Shown here: positions 20,954 through 29,452 of the stretch, piece after piece
Layout of the letters: the number at the start of each line of letters is the position of its first letter
How positions within the stretch are numbered: the first letter of the stretch is position 1
Assembly: GCA_019787685.1 (NCBI GenBank)
Contig: JAHNUO010000016.1
Span: 966,931-1,030,930, forward strand
Source of the DNA: Chiua virens
Lineage: Eukaryota > Basidiomycota > Agaricomycetes > Boletales > Boletaceae
Direction: 5' to 3'
DNA: 64,000 nt
The notes under the pieces: generated by a model
What the model saw: only the letters and a program-made list of their open reading frames with translations
Database searches by the model: none
What the model was told of the DNA's origin: nothing
Program-made: the position numbers and the translations under genes

Positions 20954-21916
20954 ATGGACATCTACAACGCCTCCTGTAACCCCCCTCGCAGGGCAAAGCG
21001 TCACCGTTCTGATGACGACGACGACATCCCCGACTCCCTCTCCTCCCTCTCCCAAGATGATGATGACAATGACGACGACCAGCCCCAACAACCGCCACCA
21101 AAACGGCGCGGTCGCAAACCGGGCACACTCTCCCGTGCTGCCCGCGAGGCACAGCGCAAAATAAACCACTCTCTTATCGAGAAGGCCCGTCGCACCAAAA
21201 TCAACGACGCCCTCGCTACCCTCCGCGAGCTCGTCCCCCCAGAGTACAAGCAGGAGGAAGAGGAAGAGGAGCCCGACCCCAAGAAGCCAAAGTCGAAGCC
21301 AAAGGCTTCCGGCGAAAAGGAGTTCAAGCTCGAGATCCTCGTCCGCACCGTCGCTTACCTCCAGGACCTTACCGCCAAGGTCCGACAGCTCGAGCACGAC
21401 GGTTGTCCCCGGTGCAGCGAGCCCATCACCCTCCCCAGCGCACCTGCTCCAAAGCCACAGCACAACGAGTCCCCTTCCAGGGATTCATCCGTCTCACGTC
21501 TCCCTTCCATCTCTACCTGGCTCCCAGAGGAACAGCGCTCCCTCCTCCTCACACCCTCCCAGTCCCCTCCCTTTGACGTCACCGCCCGCCCCACCCAGCT
21601 CCCCACACCACCCAGCTCGGCCACCTGCGCCCCCGCCACAACGGGATTCCTCATCCCACCTGCACTCACGCTCCCCTCTCCGAGCACGTTTCTCCCTCCC
21701 ATGCAGCCTCGGTTCTCCGGGTTCACCGCCCGTGCGAACCACAAGTCCTCGCCCGCCGCATCTCCTATCTATACTCCTGACGACGAGACTGCCGCCTCAC
21801 TCTTGCTGCGTATCAGCACCGCACCCAAAGCCACACGGACCGAGGTCCAGGCTGATAAGAACGGCCTGAGTGCCTTGACACCCAGCAGGCTCCTAGGTTT
21901 GAGCCCCGACAGATAA
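20954..21916 (+). CDS. Basic helix-loop-helix transcription factor
   Basis: Nuclear DNA-binding regulator, 320 aa, intronless. The basic region and helix 1 read [20 protein letters not shown], giving an E-box-type contact set (His, Glu, Arg). The loop is long and acidic/basic ([17 protein letters not shown]), and helix 2 is [17 protein letters not shown]. Before it is a long Asp run (DDDD repeats at residues 20 to 45) and a basic [11 protein letters not shown] motif that may serve as nuclear signal. The C-terminal half is Pro/Ser-rich with many SP/TP sites. The extended loop resembles fungal bHLH factors of the Ino2/Ino4 or glycolysis-regulator sort, but the exact orthologue is not clear. I chose Met 20954 over the earlier in-frame Met at 20825, whose leader overlaps the neighbouring gene. 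Confidence 0.88.
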   Translation: MDIYNASCNPPRRAKRHRSDDDDDIPDSLSSLSQDDDDNDDDQPQQPPPKRRGRKPGTLSRAAREAQRKINHSLIEKARRTKINDALATLRELVPPEYKQEEEEEEPDPKKPKSKPKASGEKEFKLEILVRTVAYLQDLTAKVRQLEHDGCPRCSEPITLPSAPAPKPQHNESPSRDSSVSRLPSISTWLPEEQRSLLLTPSQSPPFDVTARPTQLPTPPSSATCAPATTGFLIPPALTLPSPSTFLPPMQPRFSGFTARANHKSSPAASPIYTPDDETAASLLLRISTAPKATRTEVQADKNGLSALTPSRLLGLSPDR

Positions 21917-22057
21917 TGTTTCTTACATACCTCCTTTGTACGATACCAGGTCTCGTGTTGAATATGCGGATTGTACGGTGATCAAGGACTCCAATTAGTG
22001 TTGTAACTTGTACTGTAGTAAGTAGAGGATATTGTTTACTCTTGTTTATCGTCCTTG

Positions 22058-23710
22058 ATGTTCAGATCTACCCAACGTCGTCTTTTCTCCATCGCGCAGA
22101 AACGAACTGAACGCAAACGACGACAAGGTGTCAGTACGTTCTAACTTATGATCCAACTACCTTCACATCACCAGCTATTAGGACGACTCCTTTCTTGACC
22201 ATGTCATCATCCACGTCCGAGCCGGTATGTCAGCCCTTTTCTTCACCCGTCTCCATCCTCACCCTCACAAGGCAGAGGCGGCAACGGCTGTGTCGCATTC
22301 CACCGTGAAAAGTTCAAACCCATGGGCCCACCCTCCGGTGGCAGCGGCGGGCGCGGCGGCGACCTCTACGTCATGCCCACGCCCGAACTAACCACCCTCT
22401 CCTCCATCCCCAAACGCGTCCACGGCCACCCAGGCAACCATGGCCGTGGAACCTGGCAAAACGGCCGCAACGCAACGCACACCGTCATCAAAGTACCCCT
22501 CGGCACCGTCGTCCGGGAGCTCCCCCGCGACGACCCGCGCCGCGCCAAGGACGAGTGGGAGGCAGAGGAGGAGTCGCTCGAGGGTCTTCCTATCGAGGCG
22601 CGCCGTGCAAAGATGCTCGACAGCAGATGGGTGCACTATCCGCGGTATGAAGACGACAATGTACACCGCGACGCGTTCAAACAGGCCGAGGAGGCCCTCT
22701 GGCGGGAGGAGCGCGAGCGACGGTGGGCGAGGATGCAGAGGGCAAAAAAGCCGATTGACCTCGATCTGAGCAAGGTCGAGCAGGTCGTCGAGGACGTCGA
22801 TGCGCCACTTGCGCTCGGAAAGACGGAGTATCTCGGTCACTTGATCGCGAGAGGGGGCAATGGCGGTCTGGGTAACCCGCATTTCTTATCGTCGCTCAAC
22901 CGGTCGCCCAAGTTTGCTACCAAGGGTCATGATGGCGAGCGTGTTACACTGGAACTGGAGCTCAAAATTATTGCCGACGTCGGCCTCGTCGGGATGCCTA
23001 ATGCTGGCAAAAGTACATTGTTGCGCGCTCTCACGGGTGGTCGTGCCAAAACGGAGGTGGCGAGTTATGCGTTCACAACGCTGAACCCAGTCGTCGGTGT
23101 CATCCGTGTCGCCGACGACGACACCTTTGAAGGCGAACTCCGCGACGTTCACGTCTTTGAGGAAACCGCCGTCGAACAAGATCGCGAGCTCGAACAGGGG
23201 TCAGAACCCGAGATGACGGAGGAACCAGCCTCTGAACCTGACACCCCCTCCGTCGCCAACCTCGACAATTTTGCCATTTTCGAATCCTTCCGATTCACGA
23301 TCGCGGATAACCCTGGACTGATCTCACGTGCGTCTGAAGACGTCGGCCTCGGTCACTCGTTTTTACGATCGATCGAGCGTTCGCACGCGCTCGTCTATGT
23401 CGTCGATCTCGCTGGCCCTGCGCCATGGGACGAATTGGCGATCTTGCGCGAGGAGTTGGACAAGTACCAGCCTGGAATGAGCGCCAAGGCGCGCCTCGTC
23501 ATTGCCAACAAGGCCGATCTACTTGGCAGCGATGCGCAAGAAGTCATCGAGGCCCGAGCCAAGTTGCATCAACTGGAAACGTACGTACAGCGCGAGATGG
23601 GACCGATGGACGTAGTCCCAATCTCCGCCAAGTATGGGCAGAATCTGAAGCGGGTGGTTGGGTTGATGCAACGGTATGTGAGAACGGCGAGGGACGGAGA
23701 GGTGAATTGA
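22058..23710 (+). CDS. MTG2: Mitochondrial GTPase Obg/Mtg2
   Basis: Obg-family GTPase needed for assembly of the large mitochondrial ribosomal subunit. Exons 22058-22129, 22182-22224 and 22272-23710 give 517 aa in phase. The first exon is a mitochondrial-type leader (MFRSTQRRLFSIAQKRTERK). The Obg fold starts with VRAGRGGNGCVAFHREKF and contains the Gly-rich GGSGGRGGD turn and RGGNGGLGNPHF. The G domain has G1 GMPNAGKST, G3 DNPG, G4 NKAD and G5 SAKYG. Insertions of about 100 residues inside the Obg fold and about 50 acidic residues between G2 and G3 lengthen it beyond bacterial Obg. The first intron uses a GTCAGT donor. Confidence 0.93.
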
Positions 23711-23891
23711 ACGAGGTGTGATTATATACCTACTACCGTGTTATATTAATTGGTCGTGTTCAATGCCCTCGCTCCACGATGACGTTTCTGCCATCATCGA
23801 TTCATCCCTCGCGACGAGGGTTTGCGCCGCTCGTCGGATCCCATTTCCCCCCTCCAATACGCACTCGCATCGTGGTGTATGATGTGACGCG

Positions 23892-24302
23892 CTAACCCCC
23901 ATGCAACGTCGAGATGAACACGATCTCGTCGCCGCTCTTGAGCTCGTACCCGCCCTCCCCCTCCAATTCCCAATCCGTGTCATTGATAAGGACTAGAATG
24001 CCCGGACGACTGCCGGCGTGACGTGAGCACCCCGAACCCAAACTCAAACGCACGACGTACACGGTATCCCCATCGACGAACAACTCGGGACGTTCTTGGA
24101 GGAGATGGGTGCGGAGGTGATGTATGAGGTGGGTCACCGTCGGAGGCGTCCCGCCGTCACGGTCACGATGGTGCTGGATCGAATCGTCTCCCCCGGTCTG
24201 GACGACGGCGGCGGGGAGAGAGACGGTGTGCCGACGTTGGTTTCCGAATAGGAGCTCGAGGCCGCCGCTAAACTCGATCGTCAGATCGATCTTGTCGGAC
24301 AT
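23892..24302 (-). CDS. URM1: Ubiquitin-related modifier 1 (Urm1)
   Basis: Sulfur carrier and protein modifier with a beta-grasp fold. Its C-terminal thiocarboxylate donates sulfur for 2-thiouridine at tRNA wobble positions. Exons 24302-24061 and 24009-23892 give 119 aa; the 51-nt intron is in phase. It begins IDLTIEFSGGLELLFGNQ and ends in ELKSGDEIVFISTLHGG with the obligatory Gly-Gly terminus. About 20 extra residues (GGDDSIQHHRDRDGGTPP) sit in the middle relative to the 99-aa yeast protein. Convergent with Obg, 181 bp apart, and its start lies 86 bp from a tRNA-Ala gene. Confidence 0.95.
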   Translation of the reverse strand: MSDKIDLTIEFSGGLELLFGNQRRHTVSLPAAVVQTGGDDSIQHHRDRDGGTPPTVTHLIHHLRTHLLQERPELFVDGDTVYVVRLSLGSGCSRHAGSRPGILVLINDTDWELEGEGGYELKSGDEIVFISTLHGG

Positions 24303-24388
24303 GGTCGTCGAAGGCGTTGACGGTGTGGGCTATAGTGGGTCATCTTACCCGTAGACGTCGTGAAGGGCTGTTGGGAACAAAACACGTC

Positions 24389-24472
24389 GGGCATATGGTG
24401 TAGCTGGTTATCACATCCGCTTAGCATGGTGCTGAGTGCGGGGGGTCTCCGGTTCGAGTCCGGATTTGTCCA
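24389..24472 (+). tRNA. tRNA-Ala (AGC) with intron, copy 1
   Basis: 84-nt gene. Acceptor stem GGGCATA/TTTGTCC with the G3:U70 pair that marks alanine tRNAs, D arm around AGCTGGTTA, and anticodon loop TTAGCA. A short intron of about 11 nt follows the anticodon before GCGG. T arm is GGTTCGAGTCC and the discriminator base is A. A T-run pol III terminator begins at 24476. Position 6:67 of the acceptor stem is a U-U mismatch. Confidence 0.9.
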
Positions 24473-24852
24473 CTCTTTTTGCTTTGTTATTGGATGCATA
24501 GATGGCGTAAAAATCGTAGCACGCTTTCCGATCCAATGGATGACCGTTCGTCGTGAAACGGTACACAAAGACGTCCGACTCCAAAAACGTCAAGCGAACG
24601 TGCTGCCGCAACGTGACCTCCCGGACCTTGTCAACTGAGGAGGTACTCGATATCTCCATTTATGCTTAAACGTGTGCAGCAGGTCAGCCAACTGATAAAA
24701 TGAAAAGGCGGTCCAACCAAGCACACGACTTGCTCCACAATCACACCTGATAACCTCATCTTGTGGTCGACGGCCAAGTCTCACCAACACACGTGCGTCC
24801 ATTGTACACACGCTGTCGAATCAGGTGTTCTGATGGGAAAGGAACCAAAAAG

Positions 24853-24936
24853 TGGACAAATCCGGACTCGAACCGGAGACCCCCCGCACTCAGCGCCATG
24901 CTAAGCGGATGTGATAACCAGCTACACCATATGCCC
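24853..24936 (-). tRNA. tRNA-Ala (AGC) with intron, copy 2 (inverted)
   Basis: Same length and nearly the same sequence as copy 1, on the opposite strand 380 bp away, differing by one base in the intron (GGCGCTGAGT for GGTGCTGAGT). It has the same U-U mismatch in the acceptor stem, and a T-run follows the 3' end. Confidence 0.9.
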
Positions 24937-24954
24937 GACGGAAAGCGCTCGTGC

Positions 24955-25110
24955 GTGGGGCTTGTTGAGCCGTCGACGACTCTCATTTGGAAATGTCGTC
25001 CGTATACTATGGTCTCGACAGCATCCCAGCACCTGAACATCTCTTGATTCAACGTGTCCATGCTCTCCGGGACCGCACCGATACTCTGCTCGTCTCGTAG
25101 CACGAAAAGC
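24955..25110 (-). pseudogene. C-terminal remnant of a flavin monooxygenase
   Basis: Reads RDEQSIGAVPESMDTLNQEM then FRCWDAVET, closely matching the C-terminus of the complete monooxygenase next door (DENGIGAYEREGMETMRQEI then LRRWEFVEN). The frame then runs into sequence matching nothing and into the antisense of tRNA copy 2. No other part of the gene is present, so this is a leftover of a tandem duplicate truncated at the tRNA. Confidence 0.6.
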
Positions 25111-25238
25111 GAGCACGCAACATCAGTGGATTTAGTGCCGAACCCACTGGCAGATCCGTGCTACTGACGGTGTACAAGTTACAACAAACAGTACAATATA
25201 ATAATCAAAAGCAGGAGGAGTACCGCATGTGTGTTCCA

Positions 25239-27102
25239 CTAGTAGTTGGTCAGCACCTGCAATTTCGATTCGGCTTCCTTCCATGTTTCCAAGGGGCCGC
25301 GTGAATTTTCCACGAATTCCCATCGTCTCAGAATCTCTTGCCTCATTGTCTCCATGCCCTCCCTCTCATATGCACCAATACCATTCTCATCCAGGTCTTC
25401 CTTCTTTCTCGTCCCGTCATAGTACCCTGGAGCATTGAATACGTACATGTTTCCAGTCGAGAACGATAGACTCGCGACCTCGCGGGCGAACGGGAGACGG
25501 ATCTCTTCGTAGATGCGGAGGGCTTCTGGGATTCGAGGGAGCTTTGTCAGAGGATGGGCGATGAGTCGTCCGAGTACATAAGCATCCTAGCTTTCATTGA
25601 GTATCGATGAATCAGTGGATACATTATGGATGGAGCGCACATAGATCGCTTGACCTGCACCAGCACCAAAGTGAGGTGTCATGGCATGAGCCTAAGTGAA
25701 GCGTAAGTAAACAGAATGTGTTTCCTCATAGAAACGAGAAGATGACGTACTGCATCTCCAATGAGTGCAACCCTTTTGCGCACCCAAAATGGGAGCGGTT
25801 TCAAGATGTGCAACGCCCACTTACTCGGCTTCTCACAGAGCTATATCGCGCATTGTTCAGGCCAGTCAAAACGATTCAGAGGATGAACAGAAATTACCTT
25901 GATCAGTGCCCTTGCATCGGGTTCGAAATCATCGAAACGTCCAATTAGTTCACCAGAGGCTGTTTCGGACACCCAATGTCCGTCATAGTGCGTGCCCAAA
26001 AGCTTTGGGTCGCTGATGATAGCAGCAACATTGACAAGAGCGCCTTTGGAAATCGGGTAGGAAACGATGGACTGCAAACATGGCAAATACGTGAAATTTG
26101 AATAAGGAGAAAGAAGCGAAGAGGAACTACCTTTCCCTTTCCGGAATACTATAACGAGGAAGTGAGATATTGCATCACTGATACATATGGTCCCATTGCT
26201 CACCGACGTCAGAGCTGTCAGCGATCGGTTAACTGGGGATTCCATCCTCAGCGTCTCTGCCGGTATAAGGGACCGATATATCGTCATTCCTGTAAAGGTT
26301 GGTTCGATGTATTGATTGAGATCGATCTTATCGTCGCTGTTATTTTCAGATGCTGCAATCTCGAACAGCGTTTTCCGGACAGTGGAGCGAATGCCATCAG
26401 CTCCAATGAGTACATCCGCAGTCGCGGTCGTTCCGTCCGCAAATTCAAGTATGGTAGGTGACATCGAGTCCGCATCCTGTCGTTCTGGCTCCGTATAAGC
26501 GACCAGCCGCTTCTTGGAATAAACGGTACATGACGTTGGGAGGTGCTTCTCCAATATGCCTACCATGTGCTGACGATGCATGGGTATCGGAGTACCTTTC
26601 AGATAGCTGAATCCTCATGGCAAGAGGAAAACCATAGATAACTCACGGTCACCAGAGTACCTTTGGTACCAGAAGTATCCCCCATCAGGTATGTCTGATC
26701 GCCTTATAGTTTGTCCTGACGAGAACACGACAACGTTCAGAATTAGATTACACAATCGAAACATATTAAACTCACCGGACTGTCCAGCTTCAGCAATAGT
26801 AGTAAAGATTTGTTCGAACTCATGGAGGAGTCCAAGCTCTCGCAGCACTTCCTTTGTCTGCCACCATAAGGTGATCCCTACACCTGCTGTTTCGATGGAG
26901 TCGTGCGCTTCGTACAGATCAATAGGTATAGAAGGGTCGTATTTCCCGATCGTAATCGCGAGGAACAGACCGCCGATACCTCCACCACTGTGCAGAGTAA
27001 TGACGATTCTGGCGCAACCAAACGTTGTACATCACCGGTCACTCACCAGATGGCAACACGGAACTTGGGTCCAGACCCATAAGAAGGCTGAGAAATTGAC
27101 AT
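25239..27102 (-). CDS. FAD-dependent monooxygenase, salicylate-hydroxylase-like
   Basis: Class A flavoprotein monooxygenase that would hydroxylate an aromatic or similar substrate using NAD(P)H and O2. Start MSISQPSYGSGPKFRVAIC at 27102 leads through an intron into the FAD Rossmann motif GGGIGGLFLAITIGKYD and the acidic end of strand 2 (LYEAHDS). The central exon holds the second FAD motif ADVLIGADGIRSTVRKTLF, preceded by MHRQHMVGILEKHLP. The C-terminal exon reads MYVFNAPGYYDGTRKKEDLD and ends at 25239. Several short introns interrupt it. The FAD-binding GDAAHAM-type segment falls at the exon border near 25680-25760 (ALIGDAAHAMTPHFGAGAGQ). Substrate unknown. It lies next to a remnant of a second copy. 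Confidence 0.88.
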
Positions 27103-27677
27103 GATTGGTGTTATAAAAGCAAGGAAAATGAGGACACGATGGTTGACCTACTGGAATGCCAAGCGCTTTTTATGACATTCGGGGTAGGTATACATGGCCC
27201 GTGACGGCGTTCCATCATTAAACCATCAATCTGTCCGATCGGAGCGCGGTTACTTGCGTGATTCCGATTACACAGTTGGTTGCAAATTCGCGCGATGATG
27301 CGACTCATTGGTTCCCTACCAGCCAGCAAAGTCGCTACCGTGACCATTTGAGACTTTTGTGATTGGTAAGTTATACCCTTACGAGGTTCATCTTTGCGAT
27401 TCAACACTGCATGCACCGAGTCACGATTACTCACCAGGGTCCAGAAGTGCGGAACTTAGACGGTTGTTAATAACTTCTCCTCACGGCAGTACTGCCTGAT
27501 CATAGTGTAAGTGCTTCGGCGCCAGGAGTTGAAGCGAAACAGACTACAATAGATAGGTACATGAAGTAGAGAGTGCTCACCTATGACGAGCTGTTGTTTT
27601 CGTTGTCATCTGGTGAGGGTACCGTGGGAACACATGTGCTAGCATACTATTCATAGGGTCTACGTGTACTTCGTAGT
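27103..27677. other. Intergenic region, divergent promoter area
   Basis: Between the monooxygenase start and the plus-strand gene at 27678. A 107-aa minus-strand ORF (27111-27434) has no protein character. Nothing else seen. Confidence 0.5.
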
Positions 27678-28760
27678 ATGTTGTCTCGACTTGTACGGGC
27701 ACGTTCGAATTCCCGGTCCGTCAACATTCGTTTCACCACACCTGGTCATGCCAATCCTTATTTTCTTGACCGCACTCGTTTCGTAGACCCTTTCCATCCT
27801 GCAGCGAAAAGCCTTAATTTGCGCAACTTGCCCTCGTTCAGCTGTCCACAGTTCACCATACGCGTCTTCCCGAATGCTATCCTCCAAGAACCCGTCGAAT
27901 TTGTCCCCATTAACCCCCTCCTGGCCACTGGTCTCGTCCGTTCTCACAAGAAGGCCTATACTATCAATCTGAACGGACGGCATCAGTGGTGGACGAATCT
28001 CGGCGTCTCCGAGGCCAAGCACTGGCGAAGCAAGCCAACCACCGGACCCCGCCATCGCGCGACGTGGACTACGTTTCACAAAAAGGAAGGCTACAGACAA
28101 TGGGACACCGTCGACGCTATGCGCAGACACGTCAAGTTCCTCGGTGCGAGGCAGGTCGCGGATGCCTACTCGGACGCGCTCGCAAAGCGTGGCAGGCACA
28201 ACGTCAGTCTGCTTTACCACACATCTAAGAAGGCGACGAGCAAGTCGTGCGTGATTCGCAGGCGGCTCCGTTCCAAGATGACCGCTGCTATTGGCCTTGT
28301 CATCGGTCGCAACGCAGACGCCGTGGACCCACCCGAGGTCGTCGATCGGCCGGTGAGTCTTGCCTTGTCTTTCGTGTTGAACGATGTGCTAACATGTGCA
28401 TCAGCGATCAGGAGCATCGTATCCTTGCTTGAACTTGGTCTACCGCTCTCTTCAAGAAGGCGAGCGTCTCGTCTTGCAAGGTCAGTGCCTCCCTATCCCA
28501 CTTCGTCTCGTCGGACGTCTGATCACAGTCACTTAGATTGGACATATCTCGTAATACCCGACTTGGCCATCTACAGAATGCCACTTCTCAACCTCGTCCA
28601 AGCAGTCCGAAAAGCACTGTTGCACTTGGGTCCTCAAATGCTGCGTTTGGAGTCGACATGGTCTACCCTACCCAAATCGCGATCACCCAACGGGCGGGTG
28701 CCTGGCCCTCGGCCGCGTTCCTTACCTCTTAGTCAGGAGCGACGTGATAAGGACCCATGA
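27678..28760 (+). CDS. Hypothetical protein with mitochondrial-like N-terminus
   Basis: Unrecognised protein of 324 aa from exons 27678-28352, 28405-28480 and 28537-28760, all in phase. The N-terminus MLSRLVRARSNSRSVNIRFT is rich in Arg and Ser and lacks acids, as in mitochondrial targeting peptides. The body contains TINLNGRHQWWTNLGVSEAK, a basic stretch around AMRRHVKFLGARQVADAY, and SKMTAAIGLVIGRNADA. Exons 2 and 3 read YPCLNLVYRSLQEGERLVLQ and DWTYLVIPDLAIYRMPLLNL. The tail is Arg/Pro-rich. The basic composition and leader would suit a mitochondrial ribosome or RNA-binding component, but that is inference. The unspliced frame also runs to the same stop, so intron use rests on splice signals and the better translation. 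Confidence 0.6.
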   Translation: MLSRLVRARSNSRSVNIRFTTPGHANPYFLDRTRFVDPFHPAAKSLNLRNLPSFSCPQFTIRVFPNAILQEPVEFVPINPLLATGLVRSHKKAYTINLNGRHQWWTNLGVSEAKHWRSKPTTGPRHRATWTTFHKKEGYRQWDTVDAMRRHVKFLGARQVADAYSDALAKRGRHNVSLLYHTSKKATSKSCVIRRRLRSKMTAAIGLVIGRNADAVDPPEVVDRPVSLALSFVLNDVLTCASAIRSIVSLLELGLPLSSRRRASRLARSVPPYPTSSRRTSDHSHLDWTYLVIPDLAIYRMPLLNLVQAVRKALLHLGPQMLRLESTWSTLPKSRSPNGRVPGPRPRSLPLSQERRDKDP

Positions 28761-29452
28761 TGTAACAACGGAGCTGTTCCTGCTATGCACCCAACGGCAG
28801 AACTTTTCTTATGCAAGCCTCGTTCAGGTTCTCGACTACGAATGCACTGGGTAACCAAGCCGACTGGCAGGAGATCAAGTTGAAGCAAACAAACTAGTCA
28901 TTACCTGACGAATTGATCGGTAAGCTTGTCCGACAGCTCACACGATCGCCGTTCCCTGAGGCCCGAGACCTGAAGCTTTGAAGGATTATGTACCTCCATC
29001 ACCATTAGCGACGCTATCCGGGTTGACAAGACGACATGTAAGTAGATAATTTATGTGAAACGACGTATCATGACGTGGCGCTCCTTGGCCGGGAATAAAT
29101 AAAAAAGATTAGCCTCGAGATACTTACGTGGTGATTAAGTAGAGTAATGACGAATTGTTGAGCATCGTGATCTGGTGATCTGATGATACTGCAGAGGTAG
29201 GTGCTGAGCGCTGAAACGTTGAAGCGCTGACCGATTATCGATCATCAAATTGTTATATGATCTCTCTCAACCTCTTTGCCAGAGATGGTTTCTCCAGCAA
29301 TAAACCTTCGTCACCTGTTTCCGCGAGCGTAGGTATATTCTGGGCACCGGATAGTATTAGGATAACCAAATCCGATCACGTCAACGATGGGTCCATACCG
29401 TCTCAAAGTCCAGTTGTGAAAGGGGAAGCTGTTCAAGGGCATCAGTGCGATG
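28761..29452. other. Intergenic region between convergent genes
   Basis: 3' flanks of the hypothetical gene and the permease. Short GCTGA/GCGCTGA repeats occur near 29195-29235. No gene supported. Confidence 0.5.

Noticed and set aside
20398..21152. Plus-strand ORF 20398-20979 and minus-strand Gly-rich ORFs over the bHLH gene
   Set aside because: Shadows of the MoCF and bHLH genes, whose own frames contain recognisable domains.
24281..24900. ORFs reading SGLEPETPRTQ and SNRRPPALS around the tRNA genes
   Set aside because: These are the well-known false peptides made by translating tRNA genes and their antisense strands.
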